A DNA stretch of 32,078 nt from an uncultured Paracoccaceae bacterium (GCA_937916485.1 CALFSV010000122.1:1-32078), one strand, 5' to 3'. Positions 7,934-17,208 are shown, numbered from the stretch's first letter. A program made the numbers and translations. Notes: generated by a model from the letters alone, not told the origin.

Positions 7934-8668
7934 CTAGTCGGCACGGGTCACAGTGGCGCTGCCCGCCTGCATCGGTCCGGTAGCCCGATCGAACCGCAGA
8001 TAGGCGATGCCAATCTGGCCCGCGACGGTGTGAAGGGTGCCCGCTGGTTTTCCATCGGCCGTGATCTCAGTCCCCGGGAGGGCATCTCCGTCGATCCGAA
8101 TACGCGCGAGGCCCTTCTTAAGCTCGGTCTTGTGCTTCATCCGGGCGGTGACCTCTTGGCCCACATAGCACCCCTTGCGGAAATCGACGCCGTGCAACGC
8201 CTCAAACCCTGCTTCGAGAATGTAGGTGTCGGGCGTCAGCTCGATCCCGGTTTCGGGGATCAGATGGGTGGCGCGGATGGTGTCCCAATCGGTGTTGTCG
8301 CTGATGTCGGTGGTCCCGTAAAGCCGCCAGCCAAGGGCGGGGTGCCGGGGGTCGGCCATCGCACCCTCAGGCAAAGGGCCTGTGCCGCGGGACACCACAA
8401 GGTCCGTTTCCACGATCTGCACGTCCGCCCGTAGCCGATACATCGACAGTCGCTGCGCCAATGGCGCGGCCAGTTCGGTCGCGACGTCGATCAATAGCCG
8501 CGCCGCTTCCGGAAGGACAAAGAAGTCCGCGATATACTTGCCCTGAGGGGTCAACAGGGCCGTGTAAATGAGGCCAGCATGATCAGGGGACACATCATTC
8601 GTCACAAGGCCCTGAAGAAAGCTGACGCGATCCGCCCCGGTCAGAGCAAAAACAGTTCGGTCGGTCAT
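7934..8668 (-). CDS. ygfZ: YgfZ-type folate-binding protein (Fe-S cluster maintenance)
   Basis: This 244-residue relative of glycine-cleavage T protein belongs to the YgfZ/GcvT-like family. These proteins bind tetrahydrofolate and support assembly or repair of certain iron-sulfur proteins. The diagnostic motif KGCYVGQE is at residues 165-172, with the key Cys at 167. The N-terminal part (FLQGLVTNDV) and LTPQGKYIADFF are also typical. It lacks the full-length GcvT C-terminal domain and is shorter than E. coli YgfZ (326 residues), as usual in alphaproteobacteria. The ATG has AAGGA 5-6 nt upstream. It lies downstream of the ABC exporter on the opposite side of a 107-bp gap and reads in the same direction only by virtue of strand, with its start at 8668 facing the exporter's stop. 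Confidence 0.92.
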   Translation of the reverse strand: MTDRTVFALTGADRVSFLQGLVTNDVSPDHAGLIYTALLTPQGKYIADFFVLPEAARLLIDVATELAAPLAQRLSMYRLRADVQIVETDLVVSRGTGPLPEGAMADPRHPALGWRLYGTTDISDNTDWDTIRATHLIPETGIELTPDTYILEAGFEALHGVDFRKGCYVGQEVTARMKHKTELKKGLARIRIDGDALPGTEITADGKPAGTLHTVAGQIGIAYLRFDRATGPMQAGSATVTRAD

Positions 8669-8775
8669 GATCTTCCTTTCATCTCAGAGATATGGGGTCA
8701 TTCGCGTCGAGGTGGCAGTATATGTATGAGGTCTTCGGCAAACCTGAAGGTCGGATCATGGGGCGCGTTCCAGTC

Positions 8776-10527
8776 TCAGGCCGGATCCCCATCGCGGAAT
8801 TGCAGGGCATGAAGGTCGGCGTAGATCCCCCCGCGTGCCAGAAGATCCTCATGAGTCCCCTCGTCTACCACCTTACCATGATCCATGACCACGATCTTGT
8901 CTGCTGCCCGAACAGTCGAAAGCCTGTGGGCGATGACAAGGGTTGTCCGGCCCTGCGAAAGCCGATCCAGCGCCGACTGCACGATCGTTTCGGATCTGGT
9001 GTCCAGGGCGCTTGTCGCCTCGTCGAGCAGCAAAATCGGCGTGTCGCGCAGCAAGGCCCGCGCGATAGCGACGCGCTGACGTTGTCCGCCTGACAAGGCA
9101 GAGCCGCGCGGTCCGGCTGGGCTGTCCAGGCCCGCTTCCAGTTGTGGGAGGAAGTCGCTGATGTGGGCCGCATCCAATACTTCTGTCAGTCTTGTGTCGT
9201 CGATATCTGTCCGCCCCAGCAGAATATTCTCCCGAAGGGTTTCGTCGAAAAGGAGGGCATCTTGGGTGACCACGGAAATCAACCCGCGTAAATCGGCAAG
9301 GGACATGTCCTGGTTGGGAATGCCGCCAATGGTGATGGTTCCCTGTCCCGGATCGACCAGCCGGGCCAGCAGGTTGAACACCGTACTCTTGCCCGCGCCC
9401 GACGCCCCGACAAGCGCCGTTGTCTGCCCCGCTTCGGCGACAAAGGACACGCCATCCAGCACCGGCAGGTCGCCGTAGGTCAAGTGCACGTCCTGCAATT
9501 CAATCCGGGGAGCCCCGACGGGCGGGGCGACGGGATGGGCTGGTGAGACCAGTCGCGGTTCCGCGTCAAAGATTGCCTTCATGCGCTCGATCGACGCCGC
9601 CGCCGCCTGCCAAAGGCCCGAAATGTTGCCAAGCCGCCGAAGCGGCTCGAACGCAAGGCCCATGGAGGTGAAAAAGGCGATGAACTGCCCAACGGTCTTG
9701 TCACCTGCGATGACCTCGGCCCCGCCAAAATACAGAACTCCAAGGAACCCCAGACCAGTCATGATGTCGATCAGGCTGGGAATGCCGGCCTGACCGGCGG
9801 ATGTCATGACCTCGGCCCGGACCCGCTGGTCAATGAGGGCCTCGTACCGGCGGGACTGGTAGTCTTCGAGCCCGTTCAGCTTGATCGGATTGATGCCGTG
9901 AAAGACCTCATCCAAGCGGGTCGACATGCGGCCCGCAATTTCGCGGTTTACCCTTGCCCGGCGACGGACATAGCCCTGCACGAAATACGAGGGCAGGATA
10001 AGAACCGGGATGCCGACCAGCGCGATCAGCGTCCAGCGCCAGTCCACAAAGATCGCAACACCGAAGAGGGCGATCACCGAAACAAGGTCGCGGCCAAGTC
10101 CGGTGATGATCGTCGTCCAGATCTGGTTGATCGCTGTCACATCCCCCTGAACCCTCTCGATCAAGTAGCCCGGGGGGTTCTTCTGGTGGAACGCCCCGTC
10201 CAGCCGCATGAGGTGGGACAACAGATCGGCGCGCAGTTCGGCCGCGGTGAGGGCATTGATCCGGGTGATGATCACCCTTTGGGACCAGGATGTCACGGCG
10301 CGGGCAATGAACACCGACAAAAGGACCATCCCGACATAACCAAGCGCGTCGCGCTGTCCGGCGACAAAGACCTTGTCGAACATCGGCTCCATCGTAGAGG
10401 CGAAAACACCGAGCGAGGCGCCTTCGATGGCCATGAAGACAAGGGCCACCACCAGCCAACGCCAATGGCGGACCAGATAGCCACGCCAGAGCCATTGAAA
10501 CAGGTGAGGAGGGGCAGAAGTCGTCAT
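8776..10527 (-). CDS. MsbA-like ABC exporter (fused TMD-NBD)
   Basis: This 583-residue half-transporter would dimerise in the inner membrane and export a lipid or other hydrophobic substrate at the cost of ATP. The N-terminal domain (about residues 1-320) has six predicted helices. The ATPase domain has Walker A GASGAGKST with Lys380, signature LSGGQ at 478-482, Walker B ILLLDEATSALD with Glu503, and the switch His534 in IAHRLS. Length and order match MsbA and related lipid or multidrug exporters. Substrate specificity cannot be read from sequence. The ATG at 10527 overlaps the stop of the phosphatase gene (ATGA), so the two are translationally coupled. Whether it is the essential MsbA or a paralogue is open. 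Confidence 0.93.
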   Translation of the reverse strand: MTTSAPPHLFQWLWRGYLVRHWRWLVVALVFMAIEGASLGVFASTMEPMFDKVFVAGQRDALGYVGMVLLSVFIARAVTSWSQRVIITRINALTAAELRADLLSHLMRLDGAFHQKNPPGYLIERVQGDVTAINQIWTTIITGLGRDLVSVIALFGVAIFVDWRWTLIALVGIPVLILPSYFVQGYVRRRARVNREIAGRMSTRLDEVFHGINPIKLNGLEDYQSRRYEALIDQRVRAEVMTSAGQAGIPSLIDIMTGLGFLGVLYFGGAEVIAGDKTVGQFIAFFTSMGLAFEPLRRLGNISGLWQAAAASIERMKAIFDAEPRLVSPAHPVAPPVGAPRIELQDVHLTYGDLPVLDGVSFVAEAGQTTALVGASGAGKSTVFNLLARLVDPGQGTITIGGIPNQDMSLADLRGLISVVTQDALLFDETLRENILLGRTDIDDTRLTEVLDAAHISDFLPQLEAGLDSPAGPRGSALSGGQRQRVAIARALLRDTPILLLDEATSALDTRSETIVQSALDRLSQGRTTLVIAHRLSTVRAADKIVVMDHGKVVDEGTHEDLLARGGIYADLHALQFRDGDPA

Positions 10528-11174
10528 GATTTCCCGCGTTTGGCCTTCCAGCTTTGGGTCACCACCTCGGGATCATACTCGTTTGCGATCCAGTCACGCA
10601 GACCGATCGGGCCCTGCGCCTGTCGGGCTTCGAACATGTCCAGCGTGTGGTCGAGGACGCCTGTCGCTGATGCTTTTATGTGCAGATACCGGAACGAGAG
10701 CATCCGACGGGCGGTCGCGATATCGGCGCCTTCTTCGGCCAGAAGGTAGAACGCCGACGCGATACCTGCCCGGTCCGCCCCGGACTTGCAGTGCATCACA
10801 AACGGCTTTTCGATCGTCTTGAAATGGTCGAGCAGCGTCAGCAACGCGGCCCTAGGCGCAGCCTTGCGCGCCCACATCGAGGTCGAGACGAGGGTCAGGC
10901 CAAGCTCTTTGCACGACGCCTTCTCGTAGCGATAATGGGGAGCCTTGGGTTCGCCCCGCAAGTTCAGAATCGTCTTTATTCCCATAGCTTTGTACTTGGC
11001 AAAGCGTGCGTGATTGGGATGGTTCGATCGATAGACCCCGGGGGCAATCTCGTGAAAATTGTGCCACAAGTACCGCAGGACCGCGTGATCGACGAAAAGG
11101 TAGTGAAACCGGTCCCGCCGGGCGATCCGGGCCGCTTCGGCGGCATCTGGTGTGGGGGTCGTGCTTTGGGGCAT
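10524..11174 (-). CDS. Dual-specificity/tyrosine phosphatase-like protein
   Basis: This 216-residue protein of the cysteine-phosphatase fold has active-site P-loop HCKSGADRAG, with His128, nucleophile Cys129 and Arg135 (CX5R). Upstream GVYRSNHPNHARFAKYKAMGIKT- and NLRGE resemble bacterial dual-specificity phosphatases of the DSPc/Tyr_phosphatase type. The usual general-acid Asp is not obvious to me. A basic N-terminal stretch and no signal peptide suggest a cytosolic or membrane-peripheral enzyme. Its last codon overlaps the start of the ABC exporter gene, so a shared role in envelope lipid or polysaccharide export is a reasonable inference. The substrate may be a lipid phosphate rather than phosphotyrosine. 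The nearest AGGA is 12 nt before the ATG, so the start is moderately certain. Confidence 0.85.
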   Translation of the reverse strand: MPQSTTPTPDAAEAARIARRDRFHYLFVDHAVLRYLWHNFHEIAPGVYRSNHPNHARFAKYKAMGIKTILNLRGEPKAPHYRYEKASCKELGLTLVSTSMWARKAAPRAALLTLLDHFKTIEKPFVMHCKSGADRAGIASAFYLLAEEGADIATARRMLSFRYLHIKASATGVLDHTLDMFEARQAQGPIGLRDWIANEYDPEVVTQSWKAKRGKS

Positions 11175-11330
11175 ATCGGCAAGCGGTCCTGATCGTTCGA
11201 GGCGGGTCTACGCGTAAATGGCCTCCCGGAGCAAGCGCGGCAAGGGCGATGGGCTGCGCGGCAGTGATTGACGTCGCCGGGCATCCGGCTACGGTCCGGA
11301 TCGCATTCTCAGTTTTCAAAGGCCCAAAAT

Positions 11331-12512
11331 ATGCTCGCTCATGGTCGCCCCTATCTTGCCATTCCCGGTCCCTCCGTCATGCCAGACCGCGTGTTGAACG
11401 CGATGCACAGGGCCGCCCCGAACATCTATACCGGTGAATTGCATGCCATGACCGATGGTCTGATCCCGGACCTCAAGGCTATGGCCCGGACCAAGGGCGA
11501 GGTCGCGATCTACATCGGCAACGGACATGCGGCCTGGGAGGCCGGCCTGGCCAATGTGCTGTCGCGCGGCGACACGATCCTGGTGCTGGCCACAGGACGC
11601 TTTTGCCTCGGCTGGGGCGAGATGGCACGCGGGCTGGGTGTCAAGGTCGAGGTGATCGACTTTGGGCAGCAATCCGACATTGGGATGGGGCAGGTCGAAA
11701 CAGCGCTCAGGGCTGATGTTGACGGCCGGATCAAGGCGGTCCTGGCCGTCCACGTCGATACCTCGACCAGCGTGCGAAATGATGTGTCGGGTCTTCGGGC
11801 GGTTCTGGACCGGACCGGGCACCCCGCGCTGCTGATGATCGATTGCATCGCCTCGTTCGGCTGTGACCGTTTCGAGATGGACGCCTGGGGGGCGGACGTG
11901 ATGGTGACAGCCTGCCAGAAGGGGTTGATGACGCCGCCCGGTCTTGGCTTTGTGTTCTTTAACGCCAAGGCGGACAAGGCGCGCGACACGGCTGATCTGG
12001 CAAGCAGCTATTGGGATTGGCGGCCACGGGTCAATCCGGGCCAGTACTTTCAGTATTTTGACGGCACGGCCCCGACCCATCACCTTTACGGTCTGCGTGC
12101 CGCACTCGACATGATCGCAGAAGAAGGTCTGGAAATGGTATGGGAGCGGCATGAGCGGCTTGCCCGGACCATCTGGGCCGCTTTTGACGTTTGGTCGCAG
12201 GAAGGTCCGATGGCCTTGAACATCGCCGATCCGGCCAAACGCAGCCACGCTGTCACCTCGGCCGCGATCGGGGCGCCGGATGGCGACCGCCTGCGGGACT
12301 GGTGTGAGCGGGTGGCGGGCGTCACGTTGGGCATCGGCCTGGGACGAGAGCCGTCGAGCGGATATTTCCGCATCGGTCACATGGGCCATGTGAACGCGCA
12401 TATGGTGCTGGGCGTTTTGGCCAGCATTGATGCCGGTCTGAAATCATTGGGTGTGGAACATGGCCGCGGCGCCCTTGATGCCGCCGCTGCCGAAGTGGGT
12501 AAGGTGGGTTGA
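11331..12512 (+). CDS. Class V aminotransferase (alanine/serine-glyoxylate type)
   Basis: This 393-residue PLP enzyme of fold type I would transfer an amino group from Ala or Ser to glyoxylate or a related oxo acid. The Schiff-base lysine is Lys197 in TACQKGLMTPPGLGF, closely matching the SQKGLM..PPG motif of serine-glyoxylate aminotransferases. Asp171 (LLMIDCIASFG) would contact the PLP nitrogen. The N-terminal IPGPSVMPDRVL and HVDTSTSVRND (141-151) are also typical. Start ATG 11331 has AAAGG about 9 nt upstream and removes an unlikely 21-residue extension. The last codons (GKVG and stop) lie inside a 26-bp palindrome, so the C-terminus may have been recruited from a repeat. The exact amino donor is uncertain. 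Confidence 0.88.
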   Translation: MLAHGRPYLAIPGPSVMPDRVLNAMHRAAPNIYTGELHAMTDGLIPDLKAMARTKGEVAIYIGNGHAAWEAGLANVLSRGDTILVLATGRFCLGWGEMARGLGVKVEVIDFGQQSDIGMGQVETALRADVDGRIKAVLAVHVDTSTSVRNDVSGLRAVLDRTGHPALLMIDCIASFGCDRFEMDAWGADVMVTACQKGLMTPPGLGFVFFNAKADKARDTADLASSYWDWRPRVNPGQYFQYFDGTAPTHHLYGLRAALDMIAEEGLEMVWERHERLARTIWAAFDVWSQEGPMALNIADPAKRSHAVTSAAIGAPDGDRLRDWCERVAGVTLGIGLGREPSSGYFRIGHMGHVNAHMVLGVLASIDAGLKSLGVEHGRGALDAAAAEVGKVG

Positions 12513-12530
12513 AACCCACCTTACTGTTTT
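12499..12530 (+). terminator. Palindromic repeat copy 1, probable terminator of the aminotransferase gene
   Basis: A 12-nt arm (12499-12510, GTAAGGTGGGTT) pairs perfectly with 12513-12524, and TGTTTT follows. The TGA stop of the aminotransferase (12510-12512) lies at the centre of the hairpin. The same arms recur in copy 2 at 12546-12571. Confidence 0.75.
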
Positions 12531-12545
12531 AGGACAGGCATGGAC

Positions 12546-12571
12546 GTAAGGTGGGTCATGACCCACCTTAC
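12546..12571. repeat. Palindromic repeat copy 2 (REP-like)
   Basis: This is a perfect 26-bp palindrome with half-site GTAAGGTGGGTCA. Outside the central four bases it matches copy 1, which starts 47 bp upstream. Two inverted-repeat units in close tandem recall REP/BIME-type extragenic elements that are mobilised in trans by RAYT transposases. It separates the converging genes that end at 12512 and 12585. No RAYT gene is present here. Confidence 0.8.
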
Positions 12572-12584
12572 TGGCGCTTCGCCG

Positions 12585-12773
12585 CTAAGGGCGATCCTTC
12601 ACCTTCGCTCCAAGCCGGATCAGGCGGTCAATGAGAATTGCGGAAAGAACCACCCAGACAAAGCCGGCCACTGCAGCGATTGTCCAGAAGGTCATGAACA
12701 GAAGGATCCCCAGGGCTACCAGGAAGGCCCCTGTGTAGTCCTCAACTCGATCTGGATGACGGCGGTCCTGCAT
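12585..12773 (-). CDS. Small membrane protein
   Basis: This 62-residue protein has a short charged N-terminus (MQDRRHPDRVEDYTG). A hydrophobic stretch at about residues 16-50 could form one long or two short membrane helices (FLVALGILLFMTFWTIAAVA, then FVWVVLSAILI). It ends in a basic tail (DRLIRLGAKVKDRP), which by the positive-inside rule would be cytosolic. ATG 12773 is preceded by GAGG at a 5-nt spacing, which supports a real gene. No family is recognised. It lies 32 bp downstream of the HisC-like aminotransferase on the same strand and may be co-transcribed with nothing else. Confidence 0.7.
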   Translation of the reverse strand: MQDRRHPDRVEDYTGAFLVALGILLFMTFWTIAAVAGFVWVVLSAILIDRLIRLGAKVKDRP

Positions 12774-12805
12774 GAAAGCCTCGTGATAGATTTTTCCGGC
12801 TTAGC

Positions 12806-13942
12806 CTAGCGCCCCCCCGTCGATCCAGACCAGAGCATTTTTGCCTGATCGAGCGCCAAGGGAAGCGCCTGTTCAAAGAGATCCAGGTCGGATGGCCGTC
12901 CGGCACTGATCCTGACGCATCGGTCCTGAGGGCTGACGAAGGGCATCCGGACGAAAACCCCCTGCTGGACAAGCCCCGCCAGAACCTTGCGGGCAAAATC
13001 ACCGTCCTGCCCGCAATCGATGGTCACGAAATTTGTCGCCGAGGGGGCTGTCGTCAGCCCATTTTGCGCGGCAATTTGCACAATCCGGTCGCGAGCGCTG
13101 GCGACCTCATTTCTGATATGGGCCAGCCAGGCCTGATCGTTCAATGCGGCGAGAGCGCCTGCCTGCCCGATCTTGCTCATCCCGAAGTGATTTCGGACCC
13201 GATCGAAGGCAGAGATGATCGCGCTGTTTCCGATAGCATAGCCTACCCTGGCCCCGGCCAGGCCATGGGCCTTGGAGAATGTCCGGAACCTCAGAACTCT
13301 GGGATCTTCGGGGTCGATCAATGGGGAAGTGCCCTCTGGAGCAAAGTCGATATAGGCCTCATCGAGAAGCAAGAGCGATCCGTAAGGCACCGCATCCACC
13401 ATGCGGCCGATGGTTTCGGCATCGTGCCATGTGCCCATGGGGTTGTCGGGGTTCGCGATGTAAATGAGCTTCGCTCCGGTTTGTCTTGTCTTTGCGATCA
13501 GCCTTTCAGGGTCTTCGTAGTCGCCGGTATAGGGCACGGTCACGATCGCACCGCCAAAGCCGGTGACATGGTAGTTGAAGGTGGGATAGGCCCCCGCCGA
13601 GGTGACGACCTGGTCCCCTGCGCCAATCATCAACCGGACGATATAGCCCAGCAACCCGTCGATCCCTTCGCCCAGGATGATGTTTTCGGGACTGCAGCCG
13701 TGATGCAGTGCCAGAGCCTGTCGCAGGTCGTGGTTTTCAGGGTCACCATACATCCACGCCTCGCTGGCCGCCGCCTGCATGGCCGCGATGGCCCGCGGGG
13801 ACGGCCCGAAGGCGTTTTCATTCGCGCCGAGCCTCGCGCCGAAGGCACGCCCCATCCGTCGTTCCTGTGTCTCAGGTCCGACAAAGGGCACACTGGCCGG
13901 CAAGGCCGCGGCGAGAGGGGTGAGCCTGGGGTCATTGGTCAT
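12806..13942 (-). CDS. Class I/II aminotransferase, HisC-like
   Basis: This 378-residue PLP-dependent aminotransferase resembles histidinol-phosphate aminotransferase. Key residues are visible: ANENAFGPSPRA (40-51), the Asn-bearing NPDNPMG (164-170), Asp194 in LLLDEAYIDF, Schiff-base Lys224 in TFSKAHGLAG and Arg232 in ARVGYAIG. The C-terminal arginine for substrate carboxylate is probably in VRISAGRPSD. It could act on histidinol phosphate or on aromatic amino acids; no his genes are nearby to decide. ATG 13942 begins MTNDPRLTPLAAALP. An upstream in-frame start at 14053 would add 37 Gly/Pro-rich residues that run through an intergenic repeat, so I reject it. The Shine-Dalgarno is weak. It is downstream of valS on the same strand. 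Confidence 0.9.
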   Translation of the reverse strand: MTNDPRLTPLAAALPASVPFVGPETQERRMGRAFGARLGANENAFGPSPRAIAAMQAAASEAWMYGDPENHDLRQALALHHGCSPENIILGEGIDGLLGYIVRLMIGAGDQVVTSAGAYPTFNYHVTGFGGAIVTVPYTGDYEDPERLIAKTRQTGAKLIYIANPDNPMGTWHDAETIGRMVDAVPYGSLLLLDEAYIDFAPEGTSPLIDPEDPRVLRFRTFSKAHGLAGARVGYAIGNSAIISAFDRVRNHFGMSKIGQAGALAALNDQAWLAHIRNEVASARDRIVQIAAQNGLTTAPSATNFVTIDCGQDGDFARKVLAGLVQQGVFVRMPFVSPQDRCVRISAGRPSDLDLFEQALPLALDQAKMLWSGSTGGR

Positions 13943-14000
13943 GGCGGTACTTTTGCGCAGAGTTCTGCATCCCGCAAGTTGCGCCTGTGGCCGGGTCGAC

Positions 14001-14031
14001 CCTCCGGGGGGAATATTTTGGGCAAGAAAAA
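14001..14031 (+). repeat. Extragenic repeat, CCTCCGG..TATTT type, copy 1
   Basis: CCTCCGG is followed by a G-run, AATATTTT and an A/G-rich tail (GGGCAAGAAAAAG). It aligns with 22457-22489 in the same orientation. I recall this consensus as a very common intergenic element of Rhodobacteraceae. It lies between the HisC-like gene (start 13942) and the valS stop (14077). Confidence 0.65.
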
Positions 14032-14076
14032 GCCCGGTTCGACCGCTCCCCATTGGCGGGGCGCGGTCCTGAGGGG

Positions 14077-17000
14077 TCAGCCGATCTCGGCCAGGCGGGC
14101 GAGAGCGGCCTCGATCTGGCCTTTTTCCTCTTCGCGCAGGGCGAGGTTGGCGCGGGCTTCGGCCACGATCTCTGCGGGGGCGGAGGCGGCGAACTTGGGG
14201 TTGTTCAACCGTCCGGCCAGTCCGCCGATTTCCTTGCCCAGCTTTTCCAAGGTCTTGCCCAGCCGCAGTTTTTCGGCGTTGACGTCGATGATGTCGGCCA
14301 GTGGCATGCAGAAGGTCGCGCCTTGCGTGGCGATGGTGATCGCGCCCTTGGGGGCTGTGTCTGCCGTGCTAAACGCCTCGATCCGGGCCAGCCGCTTGAT
14401 CATCACCTCGTTATGGGCGAGCGCCTTGTCGGCCGCCGCGTCGCTGTCCAGCCGGAGGACCGGCACCTTCAGCCCGGCTGGGACGTTCACCTGCGCGCGC
14501 GCCGACCGGATGCCGTCGATCAGGGCGATGGTCCAGTTCATTTCGGCGTCCGCCGCCGGGTCGACCAGGTCGGCTGCCGTATAGCCGGGCCAGTCACCGT
14601 GTACGAGCATCTTGGATCTGCCGTGCGACAGCCCCCAAAGCTCTTCCGTGATGAAGGGCATGATGGGATGCAAGAGGATCAGGCACTGGTCGAGCACCCA
14701 GCCCATGACCCCCTGGGTCTCTGCCTTTTCCGCCTCAGTCCCGTCCAGAAGCAGCGGTTTGGAAAGCTCGACATACCAGTCGCAGACCTTGCCCCAGACG
14801 AAGGCGTAGAGGGCATTGGCCGCATCGTTGAACCGGTAGGCCTCGAGGGCTGCGTCAACCTCTTCGCGGACCTTGGCGGTTTCGCCTATAATCCAGCGGT
14901 TTACCGTCTGGGTCGCCGTCACGTCGCTTGCCGTCTGGATGTCCAGCCGCGGCGCTTCGAACACACCGTTCATCTCGGCGAACCGGCAGGCGTTCCACAG
15001 CTTGGTGCCAAAGTTGCGGTAGCCCTTGATCCGGTCTTCGGACAGCTTGAGCACCCCCCCGATGGAGGCCATCTGGGTGTTGGTGAACCGCAGTGCGTCA
15101 GCCCCGTATTCGTCGATGATCTCGAGCGGGTCGATGACGTTGCCGCGGGTCTTGGACATCTTCTCGCCCTTCTCGTCGCGGACGAGTTGGTGGAGGTAGA
15201 CGGTGTGGAAGGGGTCCTGACCCACGACAGCTTGCTGCATCATCATCATCCGGGCCACCCAGAAGAACAGGATGTCCTGCCCGGTGATCAGAACATCTGT
15301 GGGGAAGTAGCTCTTGAGCGCATCGGTCTTTTCCGGCCAGCCCAGCGTTCCGATTGGCCAGAGGCCGGAGGAAAACCAGGTGTCGAGCACGTCGGGGTCG
15401 CGCCAGACGGGGTAGACCAGATGGGTCGGATCCTGCGTCGTCGCATATTGGGCGAGGCTTTCGGCCAGCGCATGGATGGCGGCCTGCTTGTCAGCTACCT
15501 CGGTCACCGTCATCGCGTTGAGCGGGGCAGGGAGAGAGGCGATATCGGCGTGGAACTTGTCCGACAGTCCGGCCACATCGGCGGCGGAATGGTACTTTTC
15601 ACCTGAATGGATGATCCCACCCTCAAGGAGGAGCTGGCCGATATCGACCTCGTCAAGTTCACCGGTCGGGCCTTCGGCCGTTGCGGCCCAAAGGTCGAGG
15701 CCGTACCAGACCGGGATTTGATGCCCCCACCACAGCTGGCGCGAGATGCACCAGGGCTCGATATTTTCGAGCCAGTGGAAGTAGGTCTTTTCGCCGCTTT
15801 CGGGCATGATCTTTGTCCGCCCCTCGCGCACGGCGTCAAGGGCGGGTCCGACGATCTTGTCGGTGTCGACGAACCACTGGTCGGTCAACATCGGCTCGAT
15901 CACTACCTTTGATCGGTCGCCGAAGGGCTGCATGATCGGCTTGTCCTCGACCACGGCTACCCGTTCGAGGTGTTCGGAGTTGGTTTCGGGGTCGATCGAC
16001 TTGACCAAAGTGGTGACCGCGAGGCCTTCGGCGGTGATCGCCTCGACAACCTTTTTGCGGGCCTCGAAACGGTCGAGGCCGCGGTATTCGTCAGGCACGA
16101 GGTTGATGGCGTCAATTTCGGCCTCGGACATCGTGGCCCCATCGACGATGGACTGGGCGAGGGCGGCGGCTTCGGCATAGGGCAGGCCGTCGGCGCGCAG
16201 GGCGGCCCGGGTGTCCATGAGGCGGTAGCAGGGGATGCCGTTGCGCTTGGCCACGCCATAGTCGTTGAAGTCATGCGCGCCGGTGATCTTGACCGCCCCG
16301 GATCCGAAGGTCGGATCGGGATACTCATCCGTGATGATTGGAATCAGGCGGCGGTGTTCCTTGGGGCCAACCGGTATTTCGCACAGCTTGCCGACAATGG
16401 CGGCATAGCGTTCGTCAGAGGGGTGAACGGCGACGGCGCCGTCGCCCAGCATCGTCTCGGGACGGGTCGTCGCGATAGAGATGTAGTCGCGTTCCTCTGA
16501 CAGAACGACATTGCCGTCTTCATCTTTTTCGACATAGGTGTAGGTCGCCCCACCGGCAAGCGGATATTTGAAGTGCCACATGTGACCGGCGACTTCTATA
16601 TTCTCAACTTCGAGGTCGGAAATGGCGGTCTCGAAATGGGGGTCCCAATTGACCAGTCGCTTGCCCCGGTAGATCAGGCCCTTGTCGTACATATCGACAA
16701 AGACGCGGATGACCGCATCGTGGAAATTTCCGTCCTCGCCCTCAGGCGCGCCGGGGGCGCCGGACATGGTGAAGGCGTTGCGCGACCAGTCGCAGGAGGC
16801 TCCCAGACGCTTGAGCTGGTTGATGATGGTATCGCCGGACTGGGCCTTCCACTCCCAGACCTTGGACAGAAATTCGGCCCGGCTGAGGTCTGTGCGGCGG
16901 AGGTTGCTTTCGGCCATCAGCTTGCGCTCAACGACAAGCTGTGTGGCGATGCCTGCATGGTCCTGTCCGGGCTGCCAGAGCGTGTCAAAGCCGCGCATCC

Positions 17001-17208
17001 GATGCCAGCGGATCAGGATGTCCTGCAGGGTATTGTTGAAGGCGTGGCCAACGTGCAGCGAGCCCGTCACATTGGGGGGCGGGATCATGATCGTGAAGGT
17101 TTCGGACCTCGAGGCATTGGCGCCTGCGGCAAAACTGCCCGCGGCCTCCCATGCGGCGTAAAGGCGGTCTTCGGCTTCGGTTGGATCGAAAGTCTTTTCC
17201 ATTGGCAT
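14077..17208 (-). CDS. valS: Valyl-tRNA synthetase
   Basis: This is a class Ia synthetase that charges tRNA-Val with valine and edits mischarged threonine. The class I signatures are present: [15 protein letters not shown] with HVGH at 52-55, and KMSKT at 683-687 as the KMSKS loop. The editing domain has [13 protein letters not shown] and TGAHDFNDY. The C-terminal part has the anticodon-binding domain and a terminal coiled-coil arm ([19 protein letters not shown] to the end). At 1043 residues it is about 90 longer than the E. coli enzyme. Much of the excess is an insert between [10 protein letters not shown] (about 491) and DPDVLDTW (about 604), a stretch about 60 residues longer than usual and, from memory, typical of alphaproteobacterial Val[11 protein letters not shown] is taken as the N-terminus. 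Met3 is an alternative, and the Shine-Dalgarno is poor. Confidence 0.98.
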   Translation of the reverse strand: MPMEKTFDPTEAEDRLYAAWEAAGSFAAGANASRSETFTIMIPPPNVTGSLHVGHAFNNTLQDILIRWHRMRGFDTLWQPGQDHAGIATQLVVERKLMAESNLRRTDLSRAEFLSKVWEWKAQSGDTIINQLKRLGASCDWSRNAFTMSGAPGAPEGEDGNFHDAVIRVFVDMYDKGLIYRGKRLVNWDPHFETAISDLEVENIEVAGHMWHFKYPLAGGATYTYVEKDEDGNVVLSEERDYISIATTRPETMLGDGAVAVHPSDERYAAIVGKLCEIPVGPKEHRRLIPIITDEYPDPTFGSGAVKITGAHDFNDYGVAKRNGIPCYRLMDTRAALRADGLPYAEAAALAQSIVDGATMSEAEIDAINLVPDEYRGLDRFEARKKVVEAITAEGLAVTTLVKSIDPETNSEHLERVAVVEDKPIMQPFGDRSKVVIEPMLTDQWFVDTDKIVGPALDAVREGRTKIMPESGEKTYFHWLENIEPWCISRQLWWGHQIPVWYGLDLWAATAEGPTGELDEVDIGQLLLEGGIIHSGEKYHSAADVAGLSDKFHADIASLPAPLNAMTVTEVADKQAAIHALAESLAQYATTQDPTHLVYPVWRDPDVLDTWFSSGLWPIGTLGWPEKTDALKSYFPTDVLITGQDILFFWVARMMMMQQAVVGQDPFHTVYLHQLVRDEKGEKMSKTRGNVIDPLEIIDEYGADALRFTNTQMASIGGVLKLSEDRIKGYRNFGTKLWNACRFAEMNGVFEAPRLDIQTASDVTATQTVNRWIIGETAKVREEVDAALEAYRFNDAANALYAFVWGKVCDWYVELSKPLLLDGTEAEKAETQGVMGWVLDQCLILLHPIMPFITEELWGLSHGRSKMLVHGDWPGYTAADLVDPAADAEMNWTIALIDGIRSARAQVNVPAGLKVPVLRLDSDAAADKALAHNEVMIKRLARIEAFSTADTAPKGAITIATQGATFCMPLADIIDVNAEKLRLGKTLEKLGKEIGGLAGRLNNPKFAASAPAEIVAEARANLALREEEKGQIEAALARLAEIG

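Noticed and set aside
13064..14584. Plus-strand open frame of 506 codons across the HisC-like gene and the end of valS
   Set aside because: It runs antisense through two well-supported genes and an extragenic repeat, so it is not a gene.
13987..15606. Plus-strand open frame of 539 codons inside valS
   Set aside because: It is the antisense shadow of valS. The amino acid composition is typical of a complementary frame and no motif is present.
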